Assembly: GCA_903847935.1 (NCBI GenBank)
Contig: CAINEX010000019.1
Span: 1 to 50,624 of the forward strand
Origin: an uncultured Spartobacteria bacterium
GTDB lineage: Bacteria; Verrucomicrobiota; Verrucomicrobiia; Chthoniobacterales; UBA6821
Direction of reading: 5' to 3'
DNA length: 50,624 nt
The position numbers and the translations under genes were made by a program. The notes under the pieces are model-generated. The model was not told the origin of the DNA. It was given only the letters and a program-made list of their open reading frames with translations, and did not search any database. Position 1 is the stretch's first letter; every line of letters begins with the position of its first letter. This document shows, piece after piece, positions 38,949 through 47,958 of the stretch.

Positions 38949-39377
38949 TTAAGGCTGCTCGGTTTCGGTCAGGACAGCTGGTGTGGGTGCTGGCTTTTTA
39001 CGTCCCTTTGATGAGGCGGCTTTGTCCGCCCTTCTAACGATGGGAACTTCATCCGTAAGCACAATCCTGATATGACTGCTTCTCTTGCGAATTGGACCGG
39101 CGCTTCCCCTGGCTTTGGGACGAATACGTTTGATGGTGGGAGCTTCTCCGATCACGGCCTCCCGGATGACAAGGAGTTCAGGACGGATGTTGTTGTTATG
39201 CTCCGCATTGGCAATTGCACTCTTGAGTGTTTTTGCAATGAGGGGGGCCGCTTTTTTGGGAATGAAAGCCAGTTGCTGTAATGCGTCGATGGCTGGGAGT
39301 CCTTGGATCTCACGACTGACCTCACGGGCTTTGAAAGCTGAGATGCGCGCGTAGCGGTGGGTGGCGATGACTTGCAT
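38949..39377 (-). CDS. rplV: 50S ribosomal protein L22 with C-terminal tail
   Basis: A 142-residue exit-tunnel protein. KAREVSREIQGLPAIDALQQL, KSAIANAEHNNNI and RIRPKARGSAGPIRKRSSHI identify it. The start at 39377 fits the family; the longer open frame runs into the preceding coiled-coil gene. About 25 extra C-terminal residues are Lys/Ser/Ala/Pro rich. Its usual neighbour rpsS is displaced by the coiled-coil gene. Confidence 0.96.
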   Translation of the reverse strand: MQVIATHRYARISAFKAREVSREIQGLPAIDALQQLAFIPKKAAPLIAKTLKSAIANAEHNNNIRPELLVIREAVIGEAPTIKRIRPKARGSAGPIRKRSSHIRIVLTDEVPIVRRADKAASSKGRKKPAPTPAVLTETEQP

Positions 39378-39405
39378 GGGTAAGTTGGTTAAACGTGAAA
39401 AAATG

Positions 39406-40152
39406 CTATCTTGTGGTATCGATTCTGAGAGTGTCCCCGGCTTGCACCGATTCCGAAGAGTTTGAGGATTGAACAATAGCCCCGCTAATTGACTTGCGAA
39501 CATCCACCATCCGGACACTCGCAACTTGGCGGTTACCCCTCCAGACCTGAAAGGGCATTCCGATCTTGACTCCCTGATCTGCTCCAAGGTTTGAAACGAC
39601 AAGGGACATATCGGGCTTGTAATCAACGACGGAACCATTGTTCAGGCCAGACGCAGTAACTTTGGACTCCTTCTGAAGAAGGAGGGATGTGGACCGGAGA
39701 TCCTCTTCCACCCTGAGTCTTGACTTGGCATCAATCCCTTCGGAGTTCTTCAACAACCCAAGCACGGACTCGGAGAGCCTTGCAAGTTGATCCTTGGCGG
39801 CATCTTTTTCGTTTTGGAGAAGGCGGAGGTCACGAACCGCTGCGATCAGACGATCCCGCAGTTTCTGAATTCCATTATCGCCTTCCTGAAGTCCAAGGCC
39901 GAGGGCTTCTATTCTTTCATTGAGTTCCTCCGACTTGCGCTTGAAGAGCTCGGTCTCCCCGTTTGCCACTGCGAGGCTCTCGGTAAGGGCAGTGATCGTT
40001 GCCCTGGAAAGGATTAACTTCTCGCGCAAAGGTGCAACACTCCCCTCCCCCTGAGAGTCCTGGGCAACCGCTTCCGCAATCGAAAGCCCGAGAAGGGCTA
40101 CGATCGTAGCGGTTGACAGGCAACCGTTTGAAGCGTTCGTTGGCAAGGGCAT
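39406..40152 (-). CDS. Exported coiled-coil protein inserted in the S10 operon
   Basis: A 248-residue protein that is not ribosomal. A signal peptide (about residues 1-31, hydrophobic TIVALLGLSIA, likely cleavage after AVA) is followed by a coiled coil (about 43-165, heptad-like Leu with Glu/Lys/Arg) and a C-terminal beta domain (about 170-248; VVSNLGADQGVKIGMPFQVWR and VQAGDTLRID), resembling extracytoplasmic MreC/FlgT-like C-terminal domains. It lies on the same strand as the ribosomal genes, 23 bases after rpsS and 28 before rplV, so it must be co-transcribed. I cannot name it; a cell-envelope scaffold role is a guess. Confidence 0.8.
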   Translation of the reverse strand: MPLPTNASNGCLSTATIVALLGLSIAEAVAQDSQGEGSVAPLREKLILSRATITALTESLAVANGETELFKRKSEELNERIEALGLGLQEGDNGIQKLRDRLIAAVRDLRLLQNEKDAAKDQLARLSESVLGLLKNSEGIDAKSRLRVEEDLRSTSLLLQKESKVTASGLNNGSVVDYKPDMSLVVSNLGADQGVKIGMPFQVWRGNRQVASVRMVDVRKSISGAIVQSSNSSESVQAGDTLRIDTTR

Positions 40153-40175
40153 AAGGGTATGTGAGACGTGAGGAA

Positions 40176-40454
40176 CTACTTGGTTACTTTTGCCGTATGA
40201 GAACCGTGCTTCTTAAAGATGCGCGTCGGTGAAAATTCACCAAGTTTATGACCTACCATGTTCTCAGTGACAAACACCGGAATGAATGAACGACCATTGT
40301 GCACATTGAATGTGTGACCGACGAAATCGGGAGTAACTGTCGAGCGACGAGACCAGGTCTTGATTGGCTTCTTCGTGTTACTCTCGTTGAGTTTGTCGAT
40401 CTTCTCCAGGAGTTTCCACTCCACAAAAGGTCCTTTTTTTAGCGAACGGGCCAT
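40176..40454 (-). CDS. rpsS: 30S ribosomal protein S19
   Basis: A 92-residue head protein. [19 protein letters not shown] and [22 protein letters not shown] are typical, with [15 protein letters not shown] near the end. Six bases separate it from rplB. Confidence 0.98.
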   Translation of the reverse strand: MARSLKKGPFVEWKLLEKIDKLNESNTKKPIKTWSRRSTVTPDFVGHTFNVHNGRSFIPVFVTENMVGHKLGEFSPTRIFKKHGSHTAKVTK

Positions 40455-40460
40455 GGTGAA

Positions 40461-41300
40461 TTATTTCTTTTTGCGACGCGCCACAATGAAGCGATCGCTT
40501 TGTTTGTGTTTCTGCCTGGTTTTGAATCCCTTGGAGAGTTGTCCCCAAGGGCTCATAGGATGGTGGCGACCGCCTCCACCTTTGCTCTTACCTTGACCGC
40601 CACCCATCGGATGGTCGACAGGGTTCATCGCCATTCCACGGGTCTGAGGTCGGATGCCAAGCCAACGAGACCTTCCGGCCTTACCGCTGACTACGTTCAT
40701 ATGCTCGATATTTCCAACCTGCCCGATCGTGGCGTAGCAGTTCTCATTCACGCGGCGCAACTCCCCGGAGGCCATCTTGATGAGTGCGTATCCTCCCTCC
40801 CTGTTGTTCAGGATCGCCTGCGATCCGGCGCTACGGACAATCTGTCCACCGCGACCAGGAATGAGTTCTACATTGTGAATGGCGAGACCGAGAGGAATAA
40901 ATTTCAGTGGGAGCGCATTACCTACGTTAGGCTCTGACTTTTCACCCGCGGAAACCTTGCTTCCTACGGAAAGTCCGCTTGCGGCAATGATGTAGGCCTT
41001 CTCTCCGTCGGCATACTGGATGAGGGCAAGACGGGCCGAACGGTTTGGATCGTACTCAATCGCAATGACATCGGCCTCGACATCCCGACGTACCCGCTTG
41101 AAATCAATGATACGATATTTCCGCTTATGTCCCCCTCCACGATGACGCGATGTCTTCCGTCCATTATTGTTGCGTCCACCCGTGCGGTTTTTTGTTTCTA
41201 AAAGAGACTTCTCGGGCTTGCTCTTGGTGATCTCCTCGAATGAAGGGAGGGCCTTGAACCTTTGGGATGGGGTTAGTGGCCGGAATGTTTTAAGTGCCAT
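40461..41300 (-). CDS. rplB: 50S ribosomal protein L2
   Basis: A 279-residue protein essential for peptidyl transfer and subunit joining. [37 protein letters not shown] and [17 protein letters not shown] (with the functionally important His) are present. Length normal. Confidence 0.98.
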   Translation of the reverse strand: MALKTFRPLTPSQRFKALPSFEEITKSKPEKSLLETKNRTGGRNNNGRKTSRHRGGGHKRKYRIIDFKRVRRDVEADVIAIEYDPNRSARLALIQYADGEKAYIIAASGLSVGSKVSAGEKSEPNVGNALPLKFIPLGLAIHNVELIPGRGGQIVRSAGSQAILNNREGGYALIKMASGELRRVNENCYATIGQVGNIEHMNVVSGKAGRSRWLGIRPQTRGMAMNPVDHPMGGGQGKSKGGGGRHHPMSPWGQLSKGFKTRQKHKQSDRFIVARRKKK

Positions 41301-41321
41301 GGTCGTGTGGTCCTTGATTGA

Positions 41322-41606
41322 TTAAGCAATATCGATCTTCTCACCGGGAGCGAGAGTCACAATTGCCTTTTTCCAGTGTGCTTGTCGGCCGAAATCAGCA
41401 CGACGCTCGCGCTTTTTCTTGCCTGCATATTGCGCTGTGTTCACTGCGGAAACCTTCTTCTTGAAGAGTGTCTCAATGGCACGCCTGATTTCGATCTTGT
41501 TCGCGTTGGTTGCGACGCGAAAAACATACTTATTCAGTTTTTCGGAAAGAAGGCTTGCCTTCTCTGTCACAAGGACGCTGCGGATGATGTCGTGTGCTTC
41601 TTTCAT
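41322..41606 (-). CDS. rplW: 50S ribosomal protein L23
   Basis: A 94-residue protein at the tunnel exit, docking site for trigger factor and SRP. VLVTEKASLLSEKLNKYVFRV and IRRAIETLFKKKVSAVNT identify it. It overlaps the rplD stop by four bases. Confidence 0.97.
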   Translation of the reverse strand: MKEAHDIIRSVLVTEKASLLSEKLNKYVFRVATNANKIEIRRAIETLFKKKVSAVNTAQYAGKKKRERRADFGRQAHWKKAIVTLAPGEKIDIA

Positions 41607-42220
41607 GCAGTGATGCGTTGTCCAAGTGCTTCAAGAGCGTCCTTGGTGATGATGATCTTGTCGAATGCGAGGAAATTCTCGGTATTCACCTCGGCAGCTG
41701 TCATCAGACGACGTGTGTGATGAACATTGTTTGCCGCCTGATTGGTTAACTTGTCAAAGGAGACAGCTACAATGAGTGTTTTGCGGACATCCCCTGCGAT
41801 TCCATTCACAAGGGTAAGAAAAGACTTTGTTTTTCCTTCCTTAACACCAAAGGAATCAACTACCAATACATCACCGGAAAGTATGCGTGCACTGAGGGCC
41901 TTCCGGAAGGCGAGCCTCTTTACCGCCTTCGGGGTCTTCTTGGCATAACTGCGGGGATGAGGTCCATGAACGACGCCGCCACCAACCCAGACAGGCGAAC
42001 TTGCATACCCAGCGCGGGCACGTCCTGTTCCCTTCTGCTTCCAGGGCTTTTTCCCAGAGAGATTTACCGTGGCTTTCGTCTTAACGGAGGCAGTGCCACT
42101 ACGGCGGTTGGCACGCATGGCGACAACTACGTCATGGACAGCCTGTGTCCCTTTTCCGTCAGTGATGATGTCAATGTTGGCTTTTTTAGCCGCCTCGGCT
42201 GTGAGAATGGTTGCGCTCAT
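41603..42220 (-). CDS. rplD: 50S ribosomal protein L4
   Basis: A 205-residue protein that lines the exit tunnel and in many bacteria represses the S10 operon. GKKPWKQKGTGRARAGYASSP and GGVVHGPHPRSYAKKTPK are diagnostic. Length normal. Confidence 0.97.
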   Translation of the reverse strand: MSATILTAEAAKKANIDIITDGKGTQAVHDVVVAMRANRRSGTASVKTKATVNLSGKKPWKQKGTGRARAGYASSPVWVGGGVVHGPHPRSYAKKTPKAVKRLAFRKALSARILSGDVLVVDSFGVKEGKTKSFLTLVNGIAGDVRKTLIVAVSFDKLTNQAANNVHHTRRLMTAAEVNTENFLAFDKIIITKDALEALGQRITA

Positions 42221-42223
42221 GGA

Positions 42224-42874
42224 TTAGTTGGAGGCTTTGTTGGATGACTTCTTTTTGGATGGTCGCAGCATGACATACGTCCCCTTTGCTCCAGGAACCG
42301 CACCGCTGACAAGAATCACCCCATCAGCCTCACGAACCTGAACAATTTCCAGATTCTGTGTGGTGATCCGCTCGTCTCCCATATGTCCTGGCATACCCAT
42401 GTTTTTCCAAACGCGTCCTGGAGTGAGGCGATTTCCGATAGCACCATTTCTGCGGTGCATCATGGAACCATGCGTCTCAGGCTGCCCAGCGAATTTAAAG
42501 CGCCTGACAACTCCCTGAAATCCTTTTCCTTTGGAGGTGCTGATCACGTCGATGTACTGGCCATCCTTGAAATTCGTTACGGACCAATCGCCAGCCTCGG
42601 GAGCTGTTTCCCCCTCCCTCAGGCGAAACTCACGGATAAAGCGCTTGGGGGTCGAAGCGGTCTTCGCAAAGTGACCTTTCAGTCCCTTGGTAATACGATG
42701 CTCTTTTTGATCGCCAAATCCAACCTGTACGGCGGAATAACCATCTTTTTCCTTAGTTTTGACTTGAAGGATGCGGTTACCTCCCGCCTCGATGACGGTG
42801 ACGGGTCGAATGCGACCTTTCGTATCATAGACACGAGTCATTCCAATTTTTTTGCCGAGTACTCCGATGCTCAT
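42224..42874 (-). CDS. rplC: 50S ribosomal protein L3
   Basis: A 216-residue protein that starts 50S assembly. GVLGKKIGMTRVYD at the N-terminus and FKFAGQPETHGSMMHRRNGAIG with the target-Gln region identify it; the end is Lys/Ser rich (KKKSSNKAS). Confidence 0.98.
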   Translation of the reverse strand: MSIGVLGKKIGMTRVYDTKGRIRPVTVIEAGGNRILQVKTKEKDGYSAVQVGFGDQKEHRITKGLKGHFAKTASTPKRFIREFRLREGETAPEAGDWSVTNFKDGQYIDVISTSKGKGFQGVVRRFKFAGQPETHGSMMHRRNGAIGNRLTPGRVWKNMGMPGHMGDERITTQNLEIVQVREADGVILVSGAVPGAKGTYVMLRPSKKKSSNKASN

Positions 42875-42903
42875 AATTCGAGATAGCTGAGTGTGAAAAG
42901 GGG

Positions 42904-43215
42904 TCAGATCTTGATGGTGATATCGACGCCAGCCGGAAGATTCAGCTTACGAAGTTCATCAACCGTCTTGGCTGTTGGCTCCAAGATGTCCAGAAGCCTC
43001 TTGTGGGTCCTGATCTCAAACTGATCCATCGACTTCTTGTCAACGTGAGGGGAGCGATTGACAGTAAACTTCTCGATTCGCGTGGGGAGCGGAATCGGTC
43101 CGGTTACTTTTGAGCCGGTGCGTTTTGCAGTCTCGACAATTTCCAGGGCGGAAATATCAAGAAGGCGGAAATCGAAGCCTTTGAGGCGAATACGGATGCG
43201 TTGTCCAGCGGCCAT
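42904..43215 (-). CDS. rpsJ: 30S ribosomal protein S10
   Basis: A 103-residue head protein, also NusE in antitermination. [38 protein letters not shown] and [14 protein letters not shown] are typical. It follows fusA directly (14 bases); no tuf gene intervenes. Confidence 0.98.
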   Translation of the reverse strand: MAAGQRIRIRLKGFDFRLLDISALEIVETAKRTGSKVTGPIPLPTRIEKFTVNRSPHVDKKSMDQFEIRTHKRLLDILEPTAKTVDELRKLNLPAGVDITIKI

Positions 43216-43229
43216 GGTCTTAGTTGGGT

Positions 43230-45380
43230 TTATTTTTTCTGGTCAAGAACCGCAGCCAATACTTGGGCCGGGACCTGTTCAAAGTGTGAGGGCTCCATGG
43301 AGTAAGAAGCACGTCCTTTGGAGAGTGAGCGAATCGAGGTGGCATAACCGAACATCTCTGAAAGCGGTACTTCGGCATTCACGCTGGTAACAATGGTCTT
43401 CGTCTCGATAGACATGATTTTTCCACGGCGGCGGTTCAAGTCACCCATGATATCGCCCTGATACTCTTCTGGAGTAACCGCTTCGACTTTCATGATTGGT
43501 TCAAGCAGAATGGGCTTGGCATTCTTCAGACCATCCTTGAGGGCGAAAATAGCTGCCATCTTGAAGGCCATTTCGTTGGAATCCACATCGTGGTAAGAGC
43601 CATCAACGATATCAACATGGACATCAATCACAGGATAGCCGCCAACGACACCATTCAGTGCTGCCTCATTAAGGCCCTTGATAACGGCAGGTATGAAGTC
43701 CTTCGGTATTGAACCTCCGACAGTCTTGTTTTCAATGGTCACACCCTTGCCCTTCTCATTCGGGGCAATCTTGATGACAACGTGACCATACTGACCGCGT
43801 CCACCAGACTGTTTGACAAGTTTCCCTTCACCGTCAGCAGATGTAAGAATCGTCTCCTTGTAGGCGATCTGAGGCTTGCCAGAGTTTGCTTCAACCTTAA
43901 ACTCACGCAACATGCGATCCCTGATGATCTCCAGGTGGAGTTCACCCATTCCTGCAATAATCGTCTGACCGGTTTCCTCGTCGGTGAAGACCCGGAATGT
44001 AGGATCCTCTTCAGACAAACGCTGAAGGGCATTTCCCATTTTCTCTTGATCTGCCTTGGTCTTTGGCTCGATGGACATCGAGATAACCGGATCAGGGAAA
44101 GAGGGTGGCTCCAGGGCAATGGGTTCATCCTCGGTGCAAAGAGTATCACCAGTGGTGATGTTCTTGATTCCCACGATCGCAGCGATATCTCCTGAGTAGC
44201 AGGTGTCGATATCCTCGCGCTTATCAGCCTGAATCTGAATGAGGCGACTGATTCGCTCACGCTTTCCGGTACGAGGATTAAGGACGGTGTCGCCCTTGCT
44301 CAATTTCCCAGAGTAAACACGGAAGAAAACCAATTTTCCAACGAACGGATCGCTCCAGAGCTTGAAAGCAAGGGAACAAAAGGGCTCGTTGTCACTGGTG
44401 ACCGCAAACTTGTCTTTACCGTTGTCAGGATCCATTCCTTTTGCAGGAGGAATATCGATCGGACTTGGAAGATAATCGACTACGGCATCAAGCAGATACT
44501 GAACCCCTTTATTTTTGAAAGCAGAACCACCTGCTACAGGCACAAACTTGTTTGCCGTCGTCTGGCGACGGATAGCTCTTTTAAGGATCTCGCGGGTAAC
44601 TGGCTTTTCTTCAAGGAAAAGTGTCCCCACCTCCTCGTCCAGATCCGTCATCTGCGTGACAAGATCCTCGTAGGCGGACTCAGCAAGATCCTTCAACTCA
44701 GCAGGGATCTCAGTAATCGTGTAGTTTGAGCCCATGCTCGCATCATCGGCATAGATGACAGCCTTCTGATTCACAACATCGATTTGGCCTTGAAGGTTGT
44801 CTTCAGCACCGATCGGAATAAGAATTGGCCAAGCGTTCGCACCAAGCTTCGTGCGCATGTCATTGACTGCATTCGCAAAATTAGCACCGGTCCGGTCCAT
44901 CTTGTTCACGAAAGCGATACGCGGAACATTGTACTTGTTCGCCTGGCGCCAAACAGTCTCTGACTGGGGTTGCACACCGGCAACACCACAGAAGACGGCA
45001 ATGGCTCCGTCAAGAACACGCAGGGAACGTTCGACCTCGGCCGTGAAATCGACATGTCCGGGAGTATCGATGATATTGACGCGCATCTTGATGCCGTCAA
45101 AAAGTTTCACGATGTCATCCTGCTTGATCTGGTTCCAACTGCAGGTGGTTGCGGCGGATGTGATCGTTATACCGCGCTCCCGCTCCTGCTCCATCCAATC
45201 CGTTGCTGTCGTTCCCTCGTGAACCTCGCCGATCTTGTGAATCATGCCCGTATAGAAAAGAACGCGCTCGGTAAGCGTGGTCTTTCCAGCGTCGATGTGT
45301 GCGCAAATCCCGATATTACGGGTGCGCTCGAGAGGAAACGCACGGTCCGGAGAATTCGGGTTCTTGATATCGGTGCTCAT
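43230..45380 (-). CDS. fusA: Elongation factor G
   Basis: A 716-residue translocation GTPase. G motifs: [13 protein letters not shown] (P-loop), [11 protein letters not shown] (switch I), DTPGHVDF (switch II) and NKMDRTGA. Domain IV tip region [16 protein letters not shown] and domain V are complete. Length is normal. Location between rpsG and rpsJ is the classic str order, except that tuf is missing. Confidence 0.98.
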   Translation of the reverse strand: MSTDIKNPNSPDRAFPLERTRNIGICAHIDAGKTTLTERVLFYTGMIHKIGEVHEGTTATDWMEQERERGITITSAATTCSWNQIKQDDIVKLFDGIKMRVNIIDTPGHVDFTAEVERSLRVLDGAIAVFCGVAGVQPQSETVWRQANKYNVPRIAFVNKMDRTGANFANAVNDMRTKLGANAWPILIPIGAEDNLQGQIDVVNQKAVIYADDASMGSNYTITEIPAELKDLAESAYEDLVTQMTDLDEEVGTLFLEEKPVTREILKRAIRRQTTANKFVPVAGGSAFKNKGVQYLLDAVVDYLPSPIDIPPAKGMDPDNGKDKFAVTSDNEPFCSLAFKLWSDPFVGKLVFFRVYSGKLSKGDTVLNPRTGKRERISRLIQIQADKREDIDTCYSGDIAAIVGIKNITTGDTLCTEDEPIALEPPSFPDPVISMSIEPKTKADQEKMGNALQRLSEEDPTFRVFTDEETGQTIIAGMGELHLEIIRDRMLREFKVEANSGKPQIAYKETILTSADGEGKLVKQSGGRGQYGHVVIKIAPNEKGKGVTIENKTVGGSIPKDFIPAVIKGLNEAALNGVVGGYPVIDVHVDIVDGSYHDVDSNEMAFKMAAIFALKDGLKNAKPILLEPIMKVEAVTPEEYQGDIMGDLNRRRGKIMSIETKTIVTSVNAEVPLSEMFGYATSIRSLSKGRASYSMEPSHFEQVPAQVLAAVLDQKK

Positions 45381-45413
45381 TGAGGTAATGGGATAAAGAA
45401 CAAAGAAAAAAGT

Positions 45414-45887
45414 TTACCAGCGGAAGTGAGCAAAGGCCCTGTTAGCCTGGGCCATCTTGTGAAGATCATCGCGCTTCTTGATTGCAGCACCCTGATTAGC
45501 TGCCGCTTCCTTCAATTCGCTTGCGAGTGCCTTCGACATGGGAACGCTTTTGCGCTTGCTTGCAAAACCAACAATCCATCTCATCGCAAGGGCCAGTTGG
45601 CGCTCCGTTGGAACTTCCATCGGAACTTGGTAGGTTGCCCCTCCAACTCGACGACTCTTCACTTCAAGACGGGGCCGGGCATTATCCATGGCTTTCTGGA
45701 GCACATCGAGAGGGTCAACGGCCTCGGAACCGTCACGGGTGCTTTCGATCGCCGTGTAAACGATGCGCTCCGCAAGGGAACGTTTTCCACCGCGCATGAC
45801 GGTGGTGATGAGTCGTGCAACCAGGGGGCTTGCGTAGCGAAGGTCGCGTTTGACCTCTTTTTGAATGACGCGTTTGCGGCGGGACAT
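45414..45887 (-). CDS. rpsG: 30S ribosomal protein S7
   Basis: A 157-residue 16S rRNA-binding head protein and usual str repressor. MSRRKRVIQKEVKRDLRYAS, VEVKSRRVGGATYQVPMEV-type block and KRDDLHKMAQANRAFAHFRW identify it. Length normal. Confidence 0.98.
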   Translation of the reverse strand: MSRRKRVIQKEVKRDLRYASPLVARLITTVMRGGKRSLAERIVYTAIESTRDGSEAVDPLDVLQKAMDNARPRLEVKSRRVGGATYQVPMEVPTERQLALAMRWIVGFASKRKSVPMSKALASELKEAAANQGAAIKKRDDLHKMAQANRAFAHFRW

Positions 45888-45916
45888 GGAAAAGAAAAGT
45901 TGGGGTTACAGGTGAA

Positions 45917-46324
45917 TTATTTCTTCTTCTTGCCAGTCTTGGCTTCTTCACCCGGCTTGGGACGTTTTGTTCCATACTTGGAACGTCCGCGCCGGCGACC
46001 ATCGACTCCAAGGGCATCAAGGGTTCCCCGTACGATGTGGTAACGAACACCGGGAAGATCCTTAACTCGTCCGCCGCGCACCAGCACAATCGAGTGCTCC
46101 TGGAGGTTGTGTCCCTCACCGCCAATGTAGGCGATCACCTCTTGACCGTTTGTCAACCGCACTTTGGCTACTTTACGAAGAGCCGAGTTCGGCTTTTTGG
46201 GAGTACGTGTCATCACCTGCACGCAGACGCCTCGGCGCTGGGGGCAATTCACCAGGGCTGGTGATTTGGACTTCACCCTGACTTTTTGTCGGCCCTGTCG
46301 TACGAGTTGGTTGATGGTTGGCAT
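45917..46324 (-). CDS. rpsL: 30S ribosomal protein S12
   Basis: A 135-residue decoding-centre protein. [20 protein letters not shown] marks the start at 46324; upstream codons in frame are not conserved. [17 protein letters not shown] and [17 protein letters not shown] carry the lysines (positions equivalent to 43 and 88) linked to streptomycin sensitivity in their wild-type state. It is the first gene of the superoperon. Confidence 0.98.
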   Translation of the reverse strand: MPTINQLVRQGRQKVRVKSKSPALVNCPQRRGVCVQVMTRTPKKPNSALRKVAKVRLTNGQEVIAYIGGEGHNLQEHSIVLVRGGRVKDLPGVRYHIVRGTLDALGVDGRRRGRSKYGTKRPKPGEEAKTGKKKK

Positions 46325-46718
46325 GTGAAATTTTGGTTTTTCGGTCGGCACTCCTCGTTGGATCCCATTCAGCAATCCGTGACGCGTTATCAGCGAAACA
46401 AAAAACACATTGCTGTGTTGCTTGAGAAACCCCGAAGAAGCCGGGAGGTGGGAAAGTAGGGAAACCACGGGAATTCGCAAGAAGATTTTACTCTTTTGTA
46501 GCAGATATTTTAAAGCGACGACTCCCCCGGGCACTCTTTCATCAAGTCAGGGAACTTTTTACAGCCCCAGGAAATGGAGAGTCCATGCCCTCCATCGTCG
46601 CCACACCATCATTGCGCCAATTCGCAACCGAACACCTTCTCAACATTGATGCACAGGACTTCAACGAGCCGATTAAGCCCTCAATGAAAGACAAACGACA
46701 TCATTATGAGGGTGATTT
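46325..46718. other. 394-base gene-free spacer upstream of the ribosomal superoperon
   Basis: No convincing coding sequence on either strand. It should hold the main promoter of the superoperon. A candidate promoter is at 46453-46480 and a small CCCG/CGGG hairpin lies near its expected start site (about 46425-46440). The rest shows nothing I can interpret. Confidence 0.6.
46453..46480 (-). promoter_or_regulatory. Putative promoter of the ribosomal superoperon
   Basis: On the minus strand TTGCGA and TACTTT are spaced by 16 bases, about 130 bases ahead of rpsL. The match is moderate and by eye only; other AT-rich boxes upstream are possible. Confidence 0.3.
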
Positions 46719-47090
46719 TTAAAATCCTAAAAGGCGTGATAAAAGATGCCTTCTTTTTGCAATGCATCTGTAAATCAAATCGCTCAGACATCGAAAGATC
46801 CCAATCCTTTCATGCACTCTCCAAACAACTTTTCCTAATGGATTCTCACAGAGAACCATGAGTCTGATTATCGCTGCAGCCCCCGTTCTCACGACACCAT
46901 TTTTCTCAATCAGAATGAGAGATTGAGGCACCTTCGGTATTTCAATCCCCCACGCCTCAACGTCCTTATCATACGGAAAAAAACTCACAGCATCACGACT
47001 GCGGAGGCGCCATCGCCTCATTGATGAAGCGCATAGTCCGCACGCTCCATCATAGAGAACAACGGGACGGATTATCGGTTCTCTCTCCAT
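46719..47090 (-). CDS. DCC-family (DUF393) thiol-disulfide oxidoreductase-like protein
   Basis: A 123-residue protein with the family signature VVLYDGACGLCASSMRRW near the N-terminus (Asp14, Cys17, Cys20), then FFPYDKD and a middle segment RTGAAAIIRLM. This family has a predicted thioredoxin-like fold and no firm biochemical role. I prefer the ATG at 47090, just before the domain; the open frame goes to 47159. It precedes the superoperon spacer on the same strand and is divergent from the LolA-like gene. Confidence 0.8.
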   Translation of the reverse strand: MEREPIIRPVVLYDGACGLCASSMRRWRLRSRDAVSFFPYDKDVEAWGIEIPKVPQSLILIEKNGVVRTGAAAIIRLMVLCENPLGKVVWRVHERIGIFRCLSDLIYRCIAKRRHLLSRLLGF

Positions 47091-47191
47091 GTGTGAAAGT
47101 CTATCCGTCGTTGTTGCATCACGGCAATGTTTAGCCCAACAGCGACTCCTCCGTTGCACTACGCTACAAAAGTCCGTTACGTTTTGGTTCC

Positions 47192-47878
47192 ATGAGATCC
47201 GAAAGTGCCTTTGTTTTACGGTTCCTCTTTTGTGTCTTCACGTTACTCCCCTTGGAGGTACGGGCACAAAGTGCAGAACAAATTCTGCAAACTGCCCGCC
47301 TCAATCCAACAAGCCGTCCTGCCGAACTGAAGGCACAGATCCGTGGCGACGCCTCGATCACTCCGGTCACCATGTCCCTGAGGAACCATGTGATCAGCTT
47401 TGGATTCAAAGATCCGGAACAGACAATCCTCCTCAGACTGGCCCCCAGGGAATCCAAACTCAGCGAACAGATTTCAGGCACAACCCGACCGATTTCATCG
47501 ACTCATCTCCATGATGAGGTTCGCAATACCGGCTTAACCTACGAGGACCTCTCCCTGGGCTTCCTCTATTGGCCTGATCCCCTACTGCAGGGAATGGAGA
47601 CGATAAGAACCAGGGCGGCTTGGAAAATCGATCTGCAAGCCCCCTCCGGGGAACCTCTCTATGGAGTCGCCCGCGTTTGGATTGATAAGGAGAGTGGTGG
47701 GATCCTGCGCATCGAGGGATATGACAAGCACGGCCTGCTCCTGAGACGCTTTGAGATCATCTCGGCGCAAAAGATTGACGACTGCTGGATGCTCCGTCAG
47801 ATGCGCATTGAAAGTTTTGTCGCCGGCAATCCTTCACCGATTTCAAGGCACTATCTGGAGGTGCTTGGGAAAAACTGA
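47192..47878 (+). CDS. LolA-like outer-membrane lipoprotein-sorting domain protein
   Basis: A 228-residue exported protein with a signal peptide (hydrophobic about residues 8-21, likely cleavage after VRAQ or close to it). The body matches the LolA/LppX-type fold found in uncharacterised outer-membrane lipoprotein-sorting proteins: TGLTYEDLSLGFLYWPDP, then YGVARVWIDKESGGILRIEGYDK. It probably binds lipid or lipoprotein in the periplasm. It stands alone, converging on the S53 peptidase gene. Confidence 0.75.
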   Translation: MRSESAFVLRFLFCVFTLLPLEVRAQSAEQILQTARLNPTSRPAELKAQIRGDASITPVTMSLRNHVISFGFKDPEQTILLRLAPRESKLSEQISGTTRPISSTHLHDEVRNTGLTYEDLSLGFLYWPDPLLQGMETIRTRAAWKIDLQAPSGEPLYGVARVWIDKESGGILRIEGYDKHGLLLRRFEIISAQKIDDCWMLRQMRIESFVAGNPSPISRHYLEVLGKN

Positions 47879-47940
47879 TTGCAGGAGAGAAATGGAAGGT
47901 GCCCCGATTACTCAGGGGTCCATCACTGACACAGAGAAAA

Positions 47941-47958
47941 AGATCTAGCTATAGATCT
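47941..47958 (-). terminator. Hairpin at the end of the S53 peptidase gene, probable terminator
   Basis: AGATCTA and TAGATCT form a seven-pair stem with a four-base loop, followed on the minus strand by a T run. It overlaps the peptidase stop codon by two bases. The stem is AT-rich, so termination strength is uncertain; it may also serve the converging gene weakly. Confidence 0.55.

Noticed and set aside
39378..39638. In-frame N-terminal extension of rplV
   Set aside because: It overlaps the coiled-coil gene in another frame; L22 begins at MQVIATHRYAR.
46325..46534. In-frame N-terminal extension of rpsL
   Set aside because: The S12 family starts at MPTINQL (46324); the upstream codons have no similarity and occupy the expected leader.
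46410..46649. 79-codon plus-strand ORF in the spacer upstream of rpsL
   Set aside because: Composition is unlike coding DNA here (many Arg/His/Thr runs), no ribosome-binding site, and it covers the expected promoter.
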